Shown: positions 1 through 11,099, numbered from the stretch's first letter. The stretch: DNA of 64,000 nt from Sporothrix humicola (GCA_021396245.1 WNYE01000026.1:124001-188000), one strand, 5' to 3'. Notes: generated from the letters alone by a model not told the origin. Numbers and translations: made by a program.

Positions 1-2638
1 AGGATTATGCCGAAGAGTACTGACCATCTTTTGTGACCAGGCCCAAGAAATTGACGGCAACGAACATCAAGAACAAAAATAACCACAAATCACAGCACGG
101 AAACAGAGACAAAATAAAAATAATACACACAGCGCCATTCTTTTCGTCCTCATGTATAGAAAAGCCTCAGAGGAAGAGGCAGCCGGACCCCAATAGCCAC
201 ACTCACAACGGATCATGGCCATTCCGTGGCCGGTCGTCGTCATCGCTGCCCTCATGGTCCGACACCAAAACGAGAACATCCTCTGGTGGCCACACACTTA
301 CAAGGCCTAACAAGAGCAAGACAAACAAGAAACGCACGAAAAGAAAAAGAGGAAAAAAAGAAAGAAAAACGAGTCGAAAAGTCCCTTGTGAGCCACTGAG
401 CCACAATTGAGCGCCCTCTTCTGGCGCCCTCACAAAACAATGTCGAACGTTGACAGCCAACGGATCAAACAAACAATCAAGTGCCGAGCCATGCTGGCCA
501 ATCAGCGCTCTCTCTCCGTGTAAATGGGAGCCTCTCAACACAGCAGGAGCCCCTGCAGGCGCCGAGCGCCGACCAAAGCGCTTGCAAGGGAACGAGGAGA
601 ATATTCGTCCAAAATCAAGGGAAAAATGAGAGGAATTGTGAAAAGTTCACACAAGAAAAAAGGAAGAGAGCTTCTCGTCCACAACTCAGACGAACTCCTT
701 GACCTATCGTTCGGCTGGACCCTGCACATTCGCGAAACGGGAGTGCCTCAGATCGCGGCGGCGGGTCGCCCACAACGCTCGCCATGGGCGCCCCAGTGAA
801 ACATCTTGCGGCCCCTTGGCTGTCGCACCAACCAACCATTTTCTCCTGTCGTCACGACGCTCTGGTGGCGGAGGGTCGCTTTCTCTCTCTTTTATGTCTT
901 TTTCTCTCTTTTCTTTTTGCTTTGAGCTACCCTGGCGAAGTGCAATTCTTACTCATCTATGCATTTTTGACCCTTTTTACCCATTTTGCCCACCATTGAC
1001 TCGTTTGCTGGCCTGCATTCTCACGCTGCGATGCGATGCTGCCCGTATTGACTCCCTTTTTACTCACTTTTGCTGCTGGGGGGAGGGTACCATTCGTCTG
1101 GACTGTCTCCAGCCTGCTGTTTCGGCGCATCCTTCCTTTCCCATTCTGGCTCCACGTTGTTTGCACTTTGCACATTTTTTGCAGCCAGTGTGCCTTTCTC
1201 ACGAGAACCCTTGACGGGCTTTGAGAGGACTTGAGTGATATTGTATGCTTTTTTTCTCGGTTTCCACTTGATTTTGTCGCCGTATTCTCGCACCGGAAGC
1301 CCGGGCCCCGCAAATTGCCTTCTTCATGCTTGTACTTCACCATGTTCTCCCTCACCATCGACACCATGTAAGTGCTCGGTGGATATGGATGTGTCTGCAA
1401 ATATGTGCGTGCTAGCGTGCGTGCGCATCAGCTTCCCGTCTGTCACGACTCACTACTCACGGATGCCCAGAGTTGCCCCTCCCCACTTTCTCAACCCATG
1501 CCACTTGGTCAAACATCGAAACACACGATGAGATCACTGGTCGTTGGTGATCCATCCAGACAGTCCGTCCAGACATCCCCATACATTTTCCCGTATCCTT
1601 TGAATTTCTCTAAAGTCTTGTCGGAAAATTGCCTAGTTGAGGTTGGGAGGCTCCTTGAGCAGGGGCCATCACGTCGTTTTCCCACTCCCTTGTGCCCCAT
1701 ATCACTCGTGGTGCTCTGCACAAAGAAAGCCCCAGCCAGTCGTTTGGTCACTCTTTTTTGGTCCGTTTTGTTCATCGTCGTTTGTTCTTGTTTCTCTTGG
1801 TCCCCGTTTCCCTTTCTTCTTTTTCTTTCACTTTGTTCTCAGTGTTTCTTTTCATCCTTTTTGCTTCTCTTTTTTTCTTCTTTCATGAAATCAAAGACGT
1901 AGGCCTTTATCGTGCCACCTTTGTTCTTTTCACAACACCATTTCTCTTCTTGATTCCTTTCTTTCTTCACACCTCCTTTCACAAACGCTCCTTGCTTGGA
2001 GCAAAGGAATTTAGGCAAACAGGGCAAACAAACCAAACAAGTCGACCACATCGAACAAAATCAGTCCGATCAGGCCGATCAGCCGACCTCGAAGGCCACG
2101 ACTCGTCCAAAAGGTCCAGAAAAGGCCTTGTTCATGAATCACTTGCCTGGCTGCGCCTGCTCTTCTTATATATCAACAGGCCCCTTTGCCGCCGACCTCT
2201 TCCTGGCGCCTGGCCGCCTGCTTCTATTTTGAGACTTTACTTTTCTTCCTTTTGCTTCCTTTTGGGATCCCTCTTTTTACTCTTTTTTTTTCTATTTTAT
2301 TTTTCGATTCTTCAAGACACTGCCGACATATCGATTATTTCGAGCGGACCATTTTACCTGGCCTGGCGCTTTTCTCTTCTCTGGTTTTTACAAAACTGCT
2401 GGTCCAGATCTACATTTTCCGTCGATCCTGGCCGCATATCACATATCGCCAACACACTTACACCAACGAAACAAAACAATATCACAAGAAAGCCAACTCA
2501 CAAACCAACGGATATTTGTTCTAACAAAAACAGTTGCTGTGCAACTCGACGACATTTTATTCTCACGACTTCTCGACGACAAACAAAATTCATTTCCTTT
2601 CTTCACAGCTCCGTGGCGGGGACGCATCCTCTCCGGCC
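1..2638. other. Intergenic / probable long leader and promoter of the 2639 gene
   Basis: No reading frame here looks like a protein gene; the open frames are translations of pyrimidine-rich DNA. The + strand carries repeated C/T-rich tracts (about 885-930, 1780-1890, 1920-1990 and 2225-2310), which in this window accompany the sense strand of gene leaders. A TATA-like TTATATATC lies near 2166. A 9-codon upstream frame ends in ATG-TAA at 1366-1371 and overlaps a GTAAGT donor-like hexamer. The leader is inferred; no transcript evidence is available. Confidence 0.5.
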
Positions 2639-4267
2639 ATGACGAAATCGCCGCGCCCGGCGGCATGGCTGCTCATCGCTGCAGCTTCCTGGGCCTCAAT
2701 ACAAACGGCAAACGCCCTCTCCATCCCGGTTCCAGTAGACAGCCTTGGACTCGCCATCTTTGGGCGCGCCGACGACACAGACTGCACCAGCGGCTTCTCA
2801 ACATGTTCGGGCTTCAACCTGCCCACCGGCTATTGCTGCAGTACCAACTCGGTGTGCAATGTGCTCGCCGGCAACACGACGCTTCTCTGCTGCCCGGCTG
2901 GCCAGAGCTGCACGGTCATCAACCCCATCACCTGCGACATCTCACAACAGGACCCCGAGACACACCCAGAGGCACCCATCAAGACATCGGCACTCAGAGG
3001 CGTCTTGACCAAGTGCGGCAGCTCAACGTGCTGTCCTTTTGGCTACAGCTGCAGCAGCAACAACTTGTGTGTCATGGAGGAGAACCAGAACGCAGCACCG
3101 TTCCAAATTGTGCCGACGGCGACAACCAGCTCTACTAAATCAACGACATCGACAACATCAACGACCTCAACCAAGTCATCGTCGTCTTCGACATCAACGC
3201 GTGGTGGTGGCACACAGCTGACCACGACGGCCGACTCGTCAGTAACGGTCGCCGTCTACACGGGCACGAACACGGGCACAACGCCTGCCTCAGCCACCAA
3301 CACAGCCGGCTCTACTGGCACGTCCAGCTCGGCCGTCAATGAGAGTGCCGTTGCGACTGCCGACGACAAGCCCAAGAGCGCCTCAACAGCCACGATTGTG
3401 GGCGGTGTTATTGGCGGCTTGGCCGGTCTGTTGCTGCTCGGTGCAGCCATCTGGTTCCTCTGCGGCCGTCGCTTCCGCAAGGACAGAAACGGCCCCAGCC
3501 GCAACGGCAGCCGGCTCGGCAGCGGCATGAAGCAGCGCGACCCGATGAACTTCATGGCAGAGACTAACAAGCTTACACGGTCGACGTCGTCGTTTGGCAA
3601 CATTATCAACAACCCGCTGTCCATCAGCTCGCCTAAACCGCAGGGCGATGCCACGGCGTTCCGCACCGACTTTATCCGCAAGCTGCCGTCGTCGGGCGAC
3701 TACTCGCGGCCAGTGACGCCGGCGAGCAGTTTTGGTGGCGGCCTTGGCAGTGGTGACGTAGGCAGTTCGACTGTTGGCTCGGCTGGCTTGAACAATTACT
3801 CTCGGCAACAATCACCAGCGCAGCAGACGCAAAAGGGCAGCCCGGCACCACTGGGTATCAGCCTCAACCGCGAGCTGCCTGCACCGCCGTCGCCATCACC
3901 GCAGCCACTGAACCTCCGCTCGGCGCGGGACTCGTTTTCGGTGACACCAATTCGGAGCATGCGCACATCAGTGCCACGCTCGCAATTCCAGCAGCAGTCC
4001 AAGCACAATCCGCGCGAGCCGAGCATGGAGGAGATCAATGTGGGTGTTGACCCGAGCATTATTGCTGCTGGCGACTTCACATTCACTCCTCCGGGCACGC
4101 TCCTGCCACCAGGTCGGAGCGGTCCTAATGGCTACACGTTGACTGTTCCTCAGCCTGCAGCCAACCCGAACCCGAATCGGATGACGACATTCAGTGACGT
4201 ACTGAATGCAGCAAAGGGCTCGGGTATGCCCAACAGCGTGCAGTCGTCACCGGCATCACGGAGGTAG
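2639..4267 (+). CDS. Secreted/membrane Cys-rich, Ser/Thr-rich single-pass protein
   Basis: A 542-residue single-exon gene. The ATG at 2639 is chosen because it opens directly onto a signal peptide (residues 1 to about 25); the open frame upstream has no earlier ATG giving a better start. A Cys-rich ectodomain follows (about 38-145, with several CC pairs such as GYCC, LCCP and TCCPFGYSC). Next comes a Ser/Thr tract of the mucin-like stalk type (about 160-215), one membrane segment (about 253-275, ending in a Cys-Gly-Arg-Arg stop) and a roughly 265-residue Ser/Pro-rich cytoplasmic tail. The layout resembles fungal cell-surface sensors or wall-associated proteins (WSC/MID2-like in architecture only). 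I do not recognise a named family and the function is unknown. The pyrimidine-rich leader upstream suggests a long 5' UTR. Confidence 0.85.
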   Translation: MTKSPRPAAWLLIAAASWASIQTANALSIPVPVDSLGLAIFGRADDTDCTSGFSTCSGFNLPTGYCCSTNSVCNVLAGNTTLLCCPAGQSCTVINPITCDISQQDPETHPEAPIKTSALRGVLTKCGSSTCCPFGYSCSSNNLCVMEENQNAAPFQIVPTATTSSTKSTTSTTSTTSTKSSSSSTSTRGGGTQLTTTADSSVTVAVYTGTNTGTTPASATNTAGSTGTSSSAVNESAVATADDKPKSASTATIVGGVIGGLAGLLLLGAAIWFLCGRRFRKDRNGPSRNGSRLGSGMKQRDPMNFMAETNKLTRSTSSFGNIINNPLSISSPKPQGDATAFRTDFIRKLPSSGDYSRPVTPASSFGGGLGSGDVGSSTVGSAGLNNYSRQQSPAQQTQKGSPAPLGISLNRELPAPPSPSPQPLNLRSARDSFSVTPIRSMRTSVPRSQFQQQSKHNPREPSMEEINVGVDPSIIAAGDFTFTPPGTLLPPGRSGPNGYTLTVPQPAANPNPNRMTTFSDVLNAAKGSGMPNSVQSSPASRR

Positions 4268-5293
4268 TAGCCTCTACACTCCTTTCTTTCTTTTTTTACG
4301 CCATTCAAACACACTCCTTTATGATTTGAATTGTTTCCTTTTTCTTTTCCTTTTCCTTCTGTTCATGATACCAATAGAGACCCTATCACCCTCTCACGTT
4401 CACAACGTCACTTTCCCATCCTCTCACCCACACTCCTTCAAACCTTCTTCATCTTCTCCTTCCCTCCTTTACTTTATATTCTTTTCTTGTTTGTGGAAGC
4501 AGTCTTATTTAGCCACTGTCTTCAGCCACACTCCTTTTTAATGCTGTACTTTTTGTTTTAATCTTGTATTTCTTACCATTTGTTTGTTTTTCATCTGCCA
4601 CGGAGTTTCGGAAGGGCCATTCATACCCCCTAGCATAGATAGCATTCATTCTTTCATTCTTTCATTACTTTCTACCTTACGACTCTCACTTTCTTTTTCG
4701 AGGTTGCATTGGAAATCGGACCCAACCATGATGAAAAAAGGGGAGGATGTCAGCGGGAGAAGGATAGGCGTTTAGTTCATCAAATCTACTTGAAAGCATC
4801 ATCTATTGTCATGCGAATTCCTTTGTGTTTTATCTATTTGTGGTTCTTGCTTTGTCATTTTTCATGAACACATCTATTTGTGGTACTCGTTGTCGTCATT
4901 GCCTTTCACAAGCTGAACGGCCATTGTCTCTTGATAGCTCCTTTGTACTCAATACCAGATTGCAATCTACTATGAATAACGTGCGGTTAATCTACGTGAC
5001 AGCTTACCGGGTTACGTCCTTCTTGCCGGAACTCTCTTTGTGGTTATTAAATATAGCCGTTGTTATACCCACAGCTATTGATATTCACTGCTGACAGTAA
5101 TTGCAGATATTAAATCAAGTCTAATTGCAAAAAAAATCGACCAAATCAAATCAACCATATACAATGTGTTGAACCGAACATTTCTTGACATTTCTCCTGC
5201 CATTAAGAAGTGTCTGGAGTGTCTCTCAGTCTCTCAGATCACCTTTTCACCGTTTGACAACTCCGCTGTCAATAATCACCCAGCCCGCGTGGT
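4268..5293. other. Intergenic, convergent 3' ends
   Basis: This lies between the 3' ends of the + gene at 2639 and the - gene SHR3. The first 300 bases are T/C-rich on the + strand, typical of the 3' UTRs here (compare the region after SEC16). An AT-rich stretch at about 5045-5165 precedes the SHR3 stop. I see no coding or RNA gene. Confidence 0.6.
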
Positions 5294-6130
5294 TTACTGC
5301 TTCTTCTTGTTGGACGCGCTCGAGCCGCCCTCCTTTTCCTTCTCCTTGTCCAGCTTGGCCTGCGCCTCCTTGCGGTCCTGCTCCTCGTAGTCGTCGGCCT
5401 CGCGGCGCTCCGCGTACCACTGGCCGGCCTGCAGGATGAGGACGCCGACAAGAACTAAAGCCAGGATGGTGTTGGAGGCCGACAAAACCTTCAAGGAATC
5501 CTCGCGGCCGAGCAGAATGTCGCCGGTAAGAGGGCCCGAGTGGGGCTCAAAAGCCTCCGGGTCGTCCCAGATGTTGGCGGAGACGGCGCGCAGGCCGGTG
5601 ACGATGTTGGCAATGTAGATGCCGGTGCCGATGAGGTACAGGACCAGGGAGGCGCCGTCAAACAGGACATTGGCCTCGGACGGCCGGAAGAGCTTGATAA
5701 AGAAGCCGAGGAAGCCGACGCTGATGACCATGGAGAGCAGGCGGGCGATGAACGGCGGGCTCTGGTGGATGAATTTGAGGTGGACCTGGAGCTGCTCGTA
5801 GTACTCGGGGGGGACGGGGGCGGAGGTCCAGAGGAGGGGGAAGTCGTAGGGGAAGTAGGCAAAGAGGATGCCGAGGAAGAAGCAGACGGCTGGAAAGAGT
5901 TAGCAAGTGAGCAGAGTTCGAGCGAAGCGAGGACGTTGCGAGCGCAGCGGCAGACAGGAGCTCTGTTGCCCTCGAGCGAAGCGAGGACCAAAAAGAGCCA
6001 GCGCAGCGATGACAAGAAAAAGAAAGGAGAGAAACATACGGCCAATGATCATGAAGGTGGCAAAGGAGTTTGAGCCGCGGTAGTCCTTTGAGCGGGTGGT
6101 CTTTGACCAGTCGATCCACTGTGTAGCCAT
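5294..6130 (-). CDS. SHR3: SHR3 ER membrane packaging chaperone for amino-acid permeases
   Basis: Two exons, 6130-6040 and 5889-5294, encode 228 residues. The 150-nt intron has a GTATGT donor, a CTAAC branch site and a CCAG acceptor. The protein opens MATQWIDW and has four predicted membrane segments (about 27-45, 83-105, 115-140 and 170-190) and a charged, Lys-rich cytoplasmic tail. The end reads NKKKQ, so lysines fall at -3 and -4 as in a di-lysine ER retrieval signal. In yeast, Shr3 assists folding and COPII packaging of amino-acid permeases at the ER (yeast protein about 210 aa). The joined frame is open and matches the family throughout. An in-frame open extension upstream of the ATG is not supported by the family start. 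The intron holds an odd repeated element (see findings). Confidence 0.93.
5918..5988. repeat. 17-bp direct repeat inside the SHR3 intron
   Basis: The 17-mer TCGAGCGAAGCGAGGAC occurs perfectly at 5918-5934 and 5972-5988. Its core GAGCGAAGCGAG is a mirror palindrome (it reads the same backwards on one strand). Related GCGAGCGCAGCG and CAGCGCAGCG words lie between and after the copies. It is wholly intronic. Confidence 0.9.
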
Positions 6131-7787
6131 GGTGAAGGTGGGGGGAAGGTGAGAAGGGAAGAGAAAGAAAGAAGTGTCGCGATTGATGTGTGGTCGTGTT
6201 TGTCGGGAGGTTGTCGTCGAAAAGGGGATGACGATGGCGGGAGAGATAAAGTTTGTAGATGGATGCAAGAAAGGGAAATCCGTGCGGGATGAAGAACTGG
6301 GGACCAGGTAAAAAGTTGGCGCGCGGCGCGGGAAAGAGCAAAGCTCTGGTTTTGGGGAAGGAGATAGGGCACTGATTGCGGATTGCGGCTGAGCTAACGG
6401 GCAAGCACGCAAGTGCGAGAAATTTGGAGACTCGAAGCTTGGAGTAGGTGGAGAGCCTAGAAAGCTAAACAAAAAGGTGCGCACTGTGTTCGTTGGCTTT
6501 GAGTTGAAAGAGGTTGAGTAATAAACCAAGTCGATCTCTCGAGGTGAAAGAGCTGTGACAAGCAACTGCGAAACAAGAAAGAAACGAGAAAATACGCAAG
6601 TAAAATCGATCAAAGTCAGGCAGAGATAAATAACAGTGGCCGGTACTTTGCAGTAAAAGCTGTTGAACAGACCTTTTCTTATCAATGGAAAAGTTGTTGA
6701 TAACAGGACCCCTAAAATGCAGCTGGTTAGGGGCATACATAGCTCAGCTTCAGCGTATTGCGTATTGGTATCGCATATCAGCTATCAGGGCAATTGACAA
6801 GCACACAATTGGCGGACAACTCGAGCTCCAGGGGATCACTGTAGATTCACTGCAGATTCAACGATGCTTCCCCGATTCCTTATTTGCTTACCGAACGACC
6901 CTGAACCCAAAATATTTTAGGTGCAGATTTCTCCTGCATCGAAACAGCGCCAGAACGTAAAGAACAAAAAGAATGTTCCACGACGTGCTGAAATCCTCTC
7001 GACTGATAGTTGGCAGCCTGCTATCTCGGCAAGACCGTTTGGAAGGCGTTCTTCGACTTGTTCTTACAACTTGCTTCAGTGGGCAGAATGGGACGGAACT
7101 TTGGGAGACTGAAATAGGGAAGACGGCCGTCCAATACATCATGGCCCGCTAGGCCCAATACAGAAGGTCACAGACAGCAGGAGACCAGCTTGAAAGATTC
7201 GACTCCTTTTGACAGCTGCAGTGCAGTGCTTCTGTGATATTAATGCAATTCTTCAGCGGGGGCAGATATCAACAATCATGCAGCTGATAGTGATAATGCA
7301 ACTATGAATAGGAGAAGGCTTCCAGAAGAATACGCAATAGAAGCGGTCGTCAGTTCTAGAACCTCAAACTAAAGACTGGAAATCAAACGTAAGTATCTGA
7401 CGTCGTAAAATCACGAGTAATGGGTGTCAAGTTCGAAAAAGTAGTATGGAATAGATAATATGAAATATGCTGCCGGGCTATAGCTAGATGGTAGATAGAT
7501 GGTAAATGCAAAAAGTTGCAAGTTGCAAGCAGAGCGTCGAACCGTGTGTCGTTCCAAATGGGTAAGTAGAAATACATGAAAAGAGAAAGAAAAGGAGGCA
7601 AAAGACAAAAATCGTTGTTGTACAGAGTGGTATAATAAAACAAGTCAGAAAGAAAAAGTGAAAGCAGGCAGGAAAGAAGGAGGAAAAGACGAAGACAGCT
7701 GAGATGCAGAAACAAACGCTGAAAGCCAACATCATCAACATCACGTCGAGTCACGTCCGTCGTCAAGATCCCCATCATCGCATGACA
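6131..7787. other. Intergenic: SHR3 promoter and 3' flank of the 7788 gene
   Basis: Both flanking genes are on the minus strand. The + strand is purine-rich at about 7565-7700 (C/T-rich on the minus strand), which fits 3' UTR sequence of the gene ending at 7788. The 6131-6500 part should hold the SHR3 promoter and leader. Small open frames show no conserved feature. Confidence 0.5.
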
Positions 7788-10700
7788 TTACGTCTGCACG
7801 GCGCTCTTGCCGAGGGTCAGCTGGCCCAGGCTCAGCGTCCGCGCCGCCTTCTTCTTGCGCTTCGTCTCGTCGACGCTGCCCGTCGTTGTCGTGGAGGTAT
7901 TGGCAGCATTGTTCTCATCGCCAAAGTTGTTGTAGTTGTAGTGGCCCTCCAGCGGCGTCTGGAACCCGCCGTCCGACTCGGTCTCTTCGTCGGCCGAGAA
8001 CGCGGACCCGCCCCCTTGGTTGCCGTGATTGCCGTGGCCGAGCGCCTTGGCTGTCTGCAGCACCGACTCGGCCTTGAGCTGGGTCGCGGCGGCTGCGGCC
8101 GACGCGGCCCTCGACTGTCCGCGGAGACTGTTGGAGCTCGGCGCCGAGACAAGCGGGCTGCCGCGCGGCTTGGCGGCCGCCGGGTCCCGCAGCATCGCGT
8201 ACATGGTCGTCGACAGCGCATTGACGCGCTCGTTTAGCTTCTTGACCTGCGTCTCGAGCGTCTGCCGGACCGCCCGCTCCGACTCGAGCTGCGCCATCAG
8301 CTCCGCTGTAGCGTCGTTGCTCACAGACGCGTTCATGGCCGGCATGCTCGTGGCGCCGCGGACGGTCGAGGTAGACGTTGGCCGCAGAGCCGGCGAGTTG
8401 GTGCCGTCGCCCGGTGCAAGTGTCGCGCCAGGATGAGCCTGGGTGGCCGAGCTCGAGGGCGGGTGCAGCGAGCCAATGTAGGTCTGCCCGTCGCCAAAGG
8501 ACATGTGCGAGTGTGCCAGGTCCGACTCGAACGAGTCGTTGGAGTGCGCCGAGTGCCGGCTGTTGCTGTACCGCGAAGACGACGGTGCTGCACCAAACGG
8601 CGTGGCTGCCTGGGCCTGGTAGATCGCTGGGATGGGAGGGATGGCTGGCTGTCCGCTGAAGTCATCAGGGAACGGCGGGACAGACCGCGGGATGTTCTCG
8701 GGGCCCGCAGTATTGACAGCAGGCTCCTTGTAGCCAGGAACAGTGTGGCACAGCTGGTCGACCACGCGCTCCATGCGGTGCATGCGTGTCTCCAGACCGC
8801 CGATGCGAGAGTCCATGCTGTTGGCTGGTGGGATCTTCATGGACCCAGACACTCCACCCAGGCTCGATAGGTTGCCAAAGGGGAACGGCTGTGGAGGCGT
8901 CTTGGGCGCCTGGTGCTTGCCCTTTTGGCGCTCGTCGTCTTGGTCGATCGGCGAGTCAATCGGCGAGTCGGGCAGGCTCTGCAGCAAGGAGATGGTGCCT
9001 GTGAGATCGTCTTCGCCGCCAGGGAAGCCAGAAGCCTGGTTGCCACGGTTGCCCTGAGATTGGTTTCCGCCCTCACGACCCTCCTCGACATCGTCATCTT
9101 GGTCGTGGCTCATATCGTGGTTCGAAGACAGAGGCGACAAGAATGCCGGGTCGTAGCTTTCACGCCAGTACCGGATCTCGTCGCTGCGCCCACGCGCCTG
9201 GCCCTGGTCAAAGGAGAGTGCGTGCAGGTTCGAGAGAGATCGTGAGCGTCGTCTGCTGCTCAGGTCGTTGTTGACATCGAGACTGTCACGGCCGTTGGAG
9301 GTAATGGCCCGGCCAATCTCGTTTGGGTCTGGTGCAGCACCGCTGATATTGCGGCTGCCTGCACCACCAAATAAGTTGAACCCAGCGCCCAGACCTGCAC
9401 TGCCCGGGCCACCAGAACCGCCGAGGCCGGCAGCCCAGTTGCGAGCAAATCCACCGCCCGCGCCACCGCTGACAATGTCCGACCCGGACAGCCGGTTCTG
9501 GCTCTTCCGGCCCTGTGCACTGGCCGGTCGTGGGGACAGACCCGTCCAGCCGCTGCTACTACCAAAAATGTTGGCATACCCGTCGCTCTTGTTGTTGAAC
9601 CGCCGACGGTTGCCCTGGCTGACAGGTGGGAAGAATGTGCGGTTTGTCGATGTGGCCGCACGACGACGGTTGGCATCGACCGGTCCACCAGTGTTGGATC
9701 CCTGTGCACGGTCCGTCTGAAATGAGCTGCGGGCACTTTCGATCGCTAGAATGTCCTCCGGCCCGATCGAGTGCGAACGCAGAGCGCGGTCGTACTCGGT
9801 AATGGGAAGCGAGGCCGACCGTTTAGGCTCGCTGTCTCGTGGACGACCAAGTACCGTTGGATCAGAACGAACACTGCGGTGCTGGGGTGCCTGTTGTTGC
9901 TGTTGCAATTGTTGTTGTTGGTATTGTTGGTGTTGTTGCTGGTGCAATGCTTGTTCAGAAGCACCCATATCGTCATCGTGCAAGTCGTGGTCTGGGTCGG
10001 CAGCGATCGGCGGCAGAATCTGACTATCCGTCTTCTTCCGCCGGCTGAACAGCTTGCTGAATGCACCGCGCAGCGTCGACTTCTTTCTCTTCGGACTGCC
10101 ACTGACGGTGTTCCCTGCGCTCGTGCCTACACCCGAAGATGACAAACCACTGGCGCCCGAGTAGCGCAGAGTGCTCGACGGGTTCGTGCGGTGCCGGAAC
10201 GCAGGAGACGAGGCCGAGTTGGCGGCGCTTGCTGCACCGCTGGCTCGGGCACTGGAAATTGCACTGGTACCAGCACTCAAAGGCGGAGGACTCGGTCCTG
10301 AGGCTTGTTGCATGGTTTGTCTGAAAGGCACCTGCTGGTTCTGGGGGAGTTGGTACTGAAGGTGGGGTTGAGACTGCGACGGTGGAGATGCCGGTGGTTC
10401 TGAGAGAGGAAGCTGAGGTTGCTGCAGCTCCTGTGGCCGTTCCGCTGTTGGGATCCGTCTGTGGCCGATTAAGTACGCTGGTGATGCTCTTGTTTTCGGA
10501 GACTGCAGCGGCGGCAGTGGCTCTGCAGCGCCTTCCTCCTCGACATCATCCTCGTTGGCATTGTCCTTGGTTGGTTCAGGGACGGCTTCCTCGGGCTCAG
10601 CTGCTTCTATGACTTCTCCTGCTTTGGCCTCTACTGGCTCAGCAGCTTCAGTTTCCGGGACTGCTTCGGCACTTGCACCGGCTTCTGCTTCTGTTGGAGC

Positions 10701-11099
10701 CTCTGCAGAAATATCTGCCTCCTCTCCTGCAGCTTCATCATCAGATGCATCAGAGTCGTCCAGATCCTCGGAAAATGCACTGACGACGGGTGGCGGCGGA
10801 GATGCACGAGTTGGCGGTGGTGGAGAGGCAGGCATGGGTGGCTTCGATTCCGGAATAGCCGCTTCCTGGACCGGGACCGGTTCGGGTGACGGTGCCGGCG
10901 GTGGTGCCTGTGTTGGTGCTGGTGGCTGTATTATCGGTGCACCAAGTGGAAGTTCGTTTGCCGGTGGCGGTGCAAGCGTATCGTGAATGGGAATCGGTGC
11001 CGAGATGCGGCCGCGGATGGACTGCCGGCTGGGTTTGGCCTGCTCCGGGCTGGACGGGCCAGACGAGGAGGAAGACTTGAAAAATGTTGCCCTCTTCAT
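7788..11099 (-). CDS. Large low-complexity protein with C-terminal coiled coil, function unknown
   Basis: A single exon of 1103 residues. The start is the ATG at 11099 (A at -3, MKRATFF); the frame extends further only through a GTG. The order is a Pro/Ser/Glu-rich acidic N-terminus to about residue 190, a strongly basic patch at about 330-357 (including FSKLFSRRKK), and a Gln/His run at about 382-405. A Ser/Gly/Asn-rich middle carries Arg-Ser motifs, for example RRRSRSLSN. A predicted coiled coil at about 930-963 ends near an LGQLTLGKS tail. The composition suggests a disordered, phosphorylated scaffold or polarity-type protein, but I cannot assign a family. The basic patch could bind membrane lipid or act as a nuclear signal; both are guesses. 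The length and single open frame make it a confident gene. Confidence 0.85.
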   Translation of the reverse strand: MKRATFFKSSSSSGPSSPEQAKPSRQSIRGRISAPIPIHDTLAPPPANELPLGAPIIQPPAPTQAPPPAPSPEPVPVQEAAIPESKPPMPASPPPPTRASPPPPVVSAFSEDLDDSDASDDEAAGEEADISAEAPTEAEAGASAEAVPETEAAEPVEAKAGEVIEAAEPEEAVPEPTKDNANEDDVEEEGAAEPLPPLQSPKTRASPAYLIGHRRIPTAERPQELQQPQLPLSEPPASPPSQSQPHLQYQLPQNQQVPFRQTMQQASGPSPPPLSAGTSAISSARASGAASAANSASSPAFRHRTNPSSTLRYSGASGLSSSGVGTSAGNTVSGSPKRKKSTLRGAFSKLFSRRKKTDSQILPPIAADPDHDLHDDDMGASEQALHQQQHQQYQQQQLQQQQQAPQHRSVRSDPTVLGRPRDSEPKRSASLPITEYDRALRSHSIGPEDILAIESARSSFQTDRAQGSNTGGPVDANRRRAATSTNRTFFPPVSQGNRRRFNNKSDGYANIFGSSSGWTGLSPRPASAQGRKSQNRLSGSDIVSGGAGGGFARNWAAGLGGSGGPGSAGLGAGFNLFGGAGSRNISGAAPDPNEIGRAITSNGRDSLDVNNDLSSRRRSRSLSNLHALSFDQGQARGRSDEIRYWRESYDPAFLSPLSSNHDMSHDQDDDVEEGREGGNQSQGNRGNQASGFPGGEDDLTGTISLLQSLPDSPIDSPIDQDDERQKGKHQAPKTPPQPFPFGNLSSLGGVSGSMKIPPANSMDSRIGGLETRMHRMERVVDQLCHTVPGYKEPAVNTAGPENIPRSVPPFPDDFSGQPAIPPIPAIYQAQAATPFGAAPSSSRYSNSRHSAHSNDSFESDLAHSHMSFGDGQTYIGSLHPPSSSATQAHPGATLAPGDGTNSPALRPTSTSTVRGATSMPAMNASVSNDATAELMAQLESERAVRQTLETQVKKLNERVNALSTTMYAMLRDPAAAKPRGSPLVSAPSSNSLRGQSRAASAAAAATQLKAESVLQTAKALGHGNHGNQGGGSAFSADEETESDGGFQTPLEGHYNYNNFGDENNAANTSTTTTGSVDETKRKKKAARTLSLGQLTLGKSAVQT

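Noticed and set aside
1692..2642. 316-residue plus-strand open frame before the 2639 gene
   Set aside because: It is a translation of C/T-rich leader DNA (Phe/Leu/Ser runs), shows no family features and overlaps the true gene's start in another frame.
5900..6736. In-frame N-terminal extension of SHR3
   Set aside because: The frame is open upstream, but SHR3 proteins begin at MATQW and the extension has leader-like composition.
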